Source of the DNA: Gammaproteobacteria bacterium TMED112 | Lineage (GTDB): Bacteria > Pseudomonadota > Gammaproteobacteria > Magnimaribacterales > TMED112 | Reading direction: 5' to 3' | Length of the DNA stretch: 35,699 nucleotides | NCBI GenBank assembly: GCA_002170245.2 | Contig: NHFN02000003.1 | Location: forward strand, 1-35,699 | In this document: in pieces, positions 34,210 through 35,699 of the stretch | Layout: each line of letters opens with the position of its first letter | How positions within the stretch are numbered: position 1 is the stretch's first letter | Program-made: the position numbers and the translations under genes | Notes under the pieces: generated by a model | Seen by the model: only the letters and a program-made list of their open reading frames with translations | What the model was told of the DNA's origin: nothing | Database searches by the model: none

Positions 34210-35699
34210 TTATTAGCTTCTGAGAATCATAGCATGACGTCGTATCATTAAGCTTACAATATTCATCAGGATTAGGATTATAAGCAGGATAATGACCGCC
34301 AACTGCAGCATTCAATATCATATGAAACCTTTCTAAAAAAGGGTTGGGGGAAAGATTTGGCAAAGATGCATACTGGATGGTGAATAATGAAACTCCGTTG
34401 TATACCCACTCAAAACCTACCTCATCCCATATAAGGCTGATCACATTATGATTGGTTGGATCGCTTGTAAAATCTTGGGCTGACAGTGAGGTCCATCTAG
34501 TATAATATCTGTGAAAATCATGACCATAGTGCGCTGTAGTATTAATTTGATCAATTAGCTTATCTTTCCCCTCAAAAAGATCTATCTCTCCGCTTCTAGG
34601 CCAATCACCATACCTATCATCCTCAGGCATCATCCATATTGCTGGCCAGACTCCATCCATTGAAGGAGCAGAAAAACCAACGTCTATTCTCCCGAATTGA
34701 AAGGTTTGTCCTCCTTTTGACCTTAACCTAGCGCTATAGTATTGATCTTCAGACTGACTATATTTTGGAACTATATAAAGACACCCATCAGTAACGTAAA
34801 CATTTTCAGTATCACCCGTGTAAAGTTGCCACTCACTGTTTCCCCAACCTGGGATACCATACTGTGACCCGTCACCATACATGTATGACCAAACATCGGT
34901 ATTTAAAAAACTTTCTTCGAATTCATCTTGCCAGATTAATGTATAAGTATCATATTGGTTTGGGCTTTTGTTGGGGCAAAAATTGACTGAAGGGGCTGGT
35001 GTTGGGGCTGGCGCAGCCCCGCCTTCGATAACTACGTTATCGTATAAAACTCCGCTAGGATTGTACGATGTGGCAAGGTTGTTATAACCAAATTGAAAAT
35101 AAAATCCTTGTTCAGAAACAGAGTCAACTTGAGTATTCAATTCATGACTAGACCAAGTTTCTTTAGGGATTTCTGTCATGTCCATGGAAATATATTCAAC
35201 TGTATTAAATCCTGCGTTGGGATCTAGTTTTTTTATGAATGCTTTTGCATTTGAAGGTGGAGTAACAGCAAAATTTTCTGCTTCTGGTCGTTTAGCATCA
35301 AATTTAAAAGAAAAATCACCCTCGAATGAATCATTGATAATAAATTCTCTATAGACACTTGTAATAAGACAATACGAATTGTGATCATCATTATAATTAG
35401 AAAAAACGTTTAAGTACTGACTTCCCCCATTTGGTCCAGCCTCTCCTGAAGCGATGCTACTTATATTGTCACCGTTTGGAGCAGGGCTAACTTGATAGCC
35501 ATCAATGTACGTGGTGCAATCAGGTTGAAATCTGTCTATGTATGCTTTCCAAGGACTTATGCTTGCAACATCAATAGGATAACTTTCGAAATCGTCTTCA
35601 TATAAAGTGTTTGGAACTGGTGTTGGAGCTGGTGTTGGAGCTGGTGTTGGAGCTGGTGTTGGAGCTGGTGTTGGAGCTGGTGTTGGAGCTGGTGTTGGA
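34172..35699 (-). CDS. Multidomain glycoside hydrolase family 16 (laminarinase-like), 5'-truncated by window end
   Basis: YTLIWQDEFEESFLNTDVWSY, GVWPAIWMMPEDD, GEIDLFEGKD catalytic motif; an upstream YEDDFESYP...module; two Pro/Ala/Thr linkers. Frame stays open past the track start (35185) to the window edge. Confidence 0.92.
   Translation of the reverse strand, partial: PTPAPTPAPTPAPTPAPTPAPTPAPTPVPNTLYEDDFESYPIDVASISPWKAYIDRFQPDCTTYIDGYQVSPAPNGDNISSIASGEAGPNGGSQYLNVFSNYNDDHNSYCLITSVYREFIINDSFEGDFSFKFDAKRPEAENFAVTPPSNAKAFIKKLDPNAGFNTVEYISMDMTEIPKETWSSHELNTQVDSVSEQGFYFQFGYNNLATSYNPSGVLYDNVVIEGGAAPAPTPAPSVNFCPNKSPNQYDTYTLIWQDEFEESFLNTDVWSYMYGDGSQYGIPGWGNSEWQLYTGDTENVYVTDGCLYIVPKYSQSEDQYYSARLRSKGGQTFQFGRIDVGFSAPSMDGVWPAIWMMPEDDRYGDWPRSGEIDLFEGKDKLIDQINTTAHYGHDFHRYYTRWTSLSAQDFTSDPTNHNVISLIWDEVGFEWVYNGVSLFTIQYASLPNLSPNPFLERFHMILNAAVGGHYPAYNPNPDEYCKLNDTTSCYDSQKLIIDYVAYYQKNSN
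35619..35699. repeat. Perfect 12-bp tandem repeat ggtgttggagct (6.75 copies) encoding the TPAP linker, running off the window
   Basis: Six identical 12-mers at 35619-35690 plus ggtgttgga. Confidence 0.97.

Noticed and set aside
35619-35699. Tandem repeats as a CRISPR array
   Set aside because: 12-bp units with no spacers, in frame with a Thr-Pro-Ala-Pro linker; no cas genes.

Overview
AT-rich, gene-dense chromosomal segment that looks like a streamlined marine gammaproteobacterium (SAR86-like by overall gene content; inference only). It holds about 34 supported protein-coding genes, four tRNAs (Leu-CAA, Arg-ACG, Arg-TCG, Ser-GGA) and short intergenic regions. Most genes are recognisable housekeeping genes: rluC, rne, nudC, nhaB, dusA, mlaA, mrp, metG, bfr, grxD, pdxJ, ggt, trhO, queF, tatD and bolA. 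Others are a TonB-dependent receptor, an ABC exporter, a MoxR/VWA pair, an MMPL-type RND exporter, a rhomboid, two GT4 glycosyltransferases, an LpxH-like phosphoesterase, an isoaspartyl peptidase and a GH16 glucanase. I see no prophage, IS element or CRISPR array. The observations I would follow up first: (1) a riboswitch-like leader with its own candidate promoter, a long-range closing stem, a conserved-looking core and a terminator in front of an EamA transporter (17138-17363), next to a LexA box driving an unannotated 56-aa ORF; (2) a tRNA-Arg / ggt / tRNA-Arg arrangement in which the last base of the ggt stop codon is the first base of the downstream tRNA; (3) an inverted repeat of 18 bp arms beside tRNA-Ser; (4) loss of normally conserved cysteines in RNase E (Zn-link), DusA (catalytic Cys), Mrp (CxxC), MlaA (lipobox) and NudC (one Zn ligand); (5) MetRS split from its tRNA-binding domain by an in-frame TAA-ATG; (6) all six convergent gene pairs overlap at their 3' ends. 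The window begins and ends inside two genes encoding TPAP-repeat linkers.
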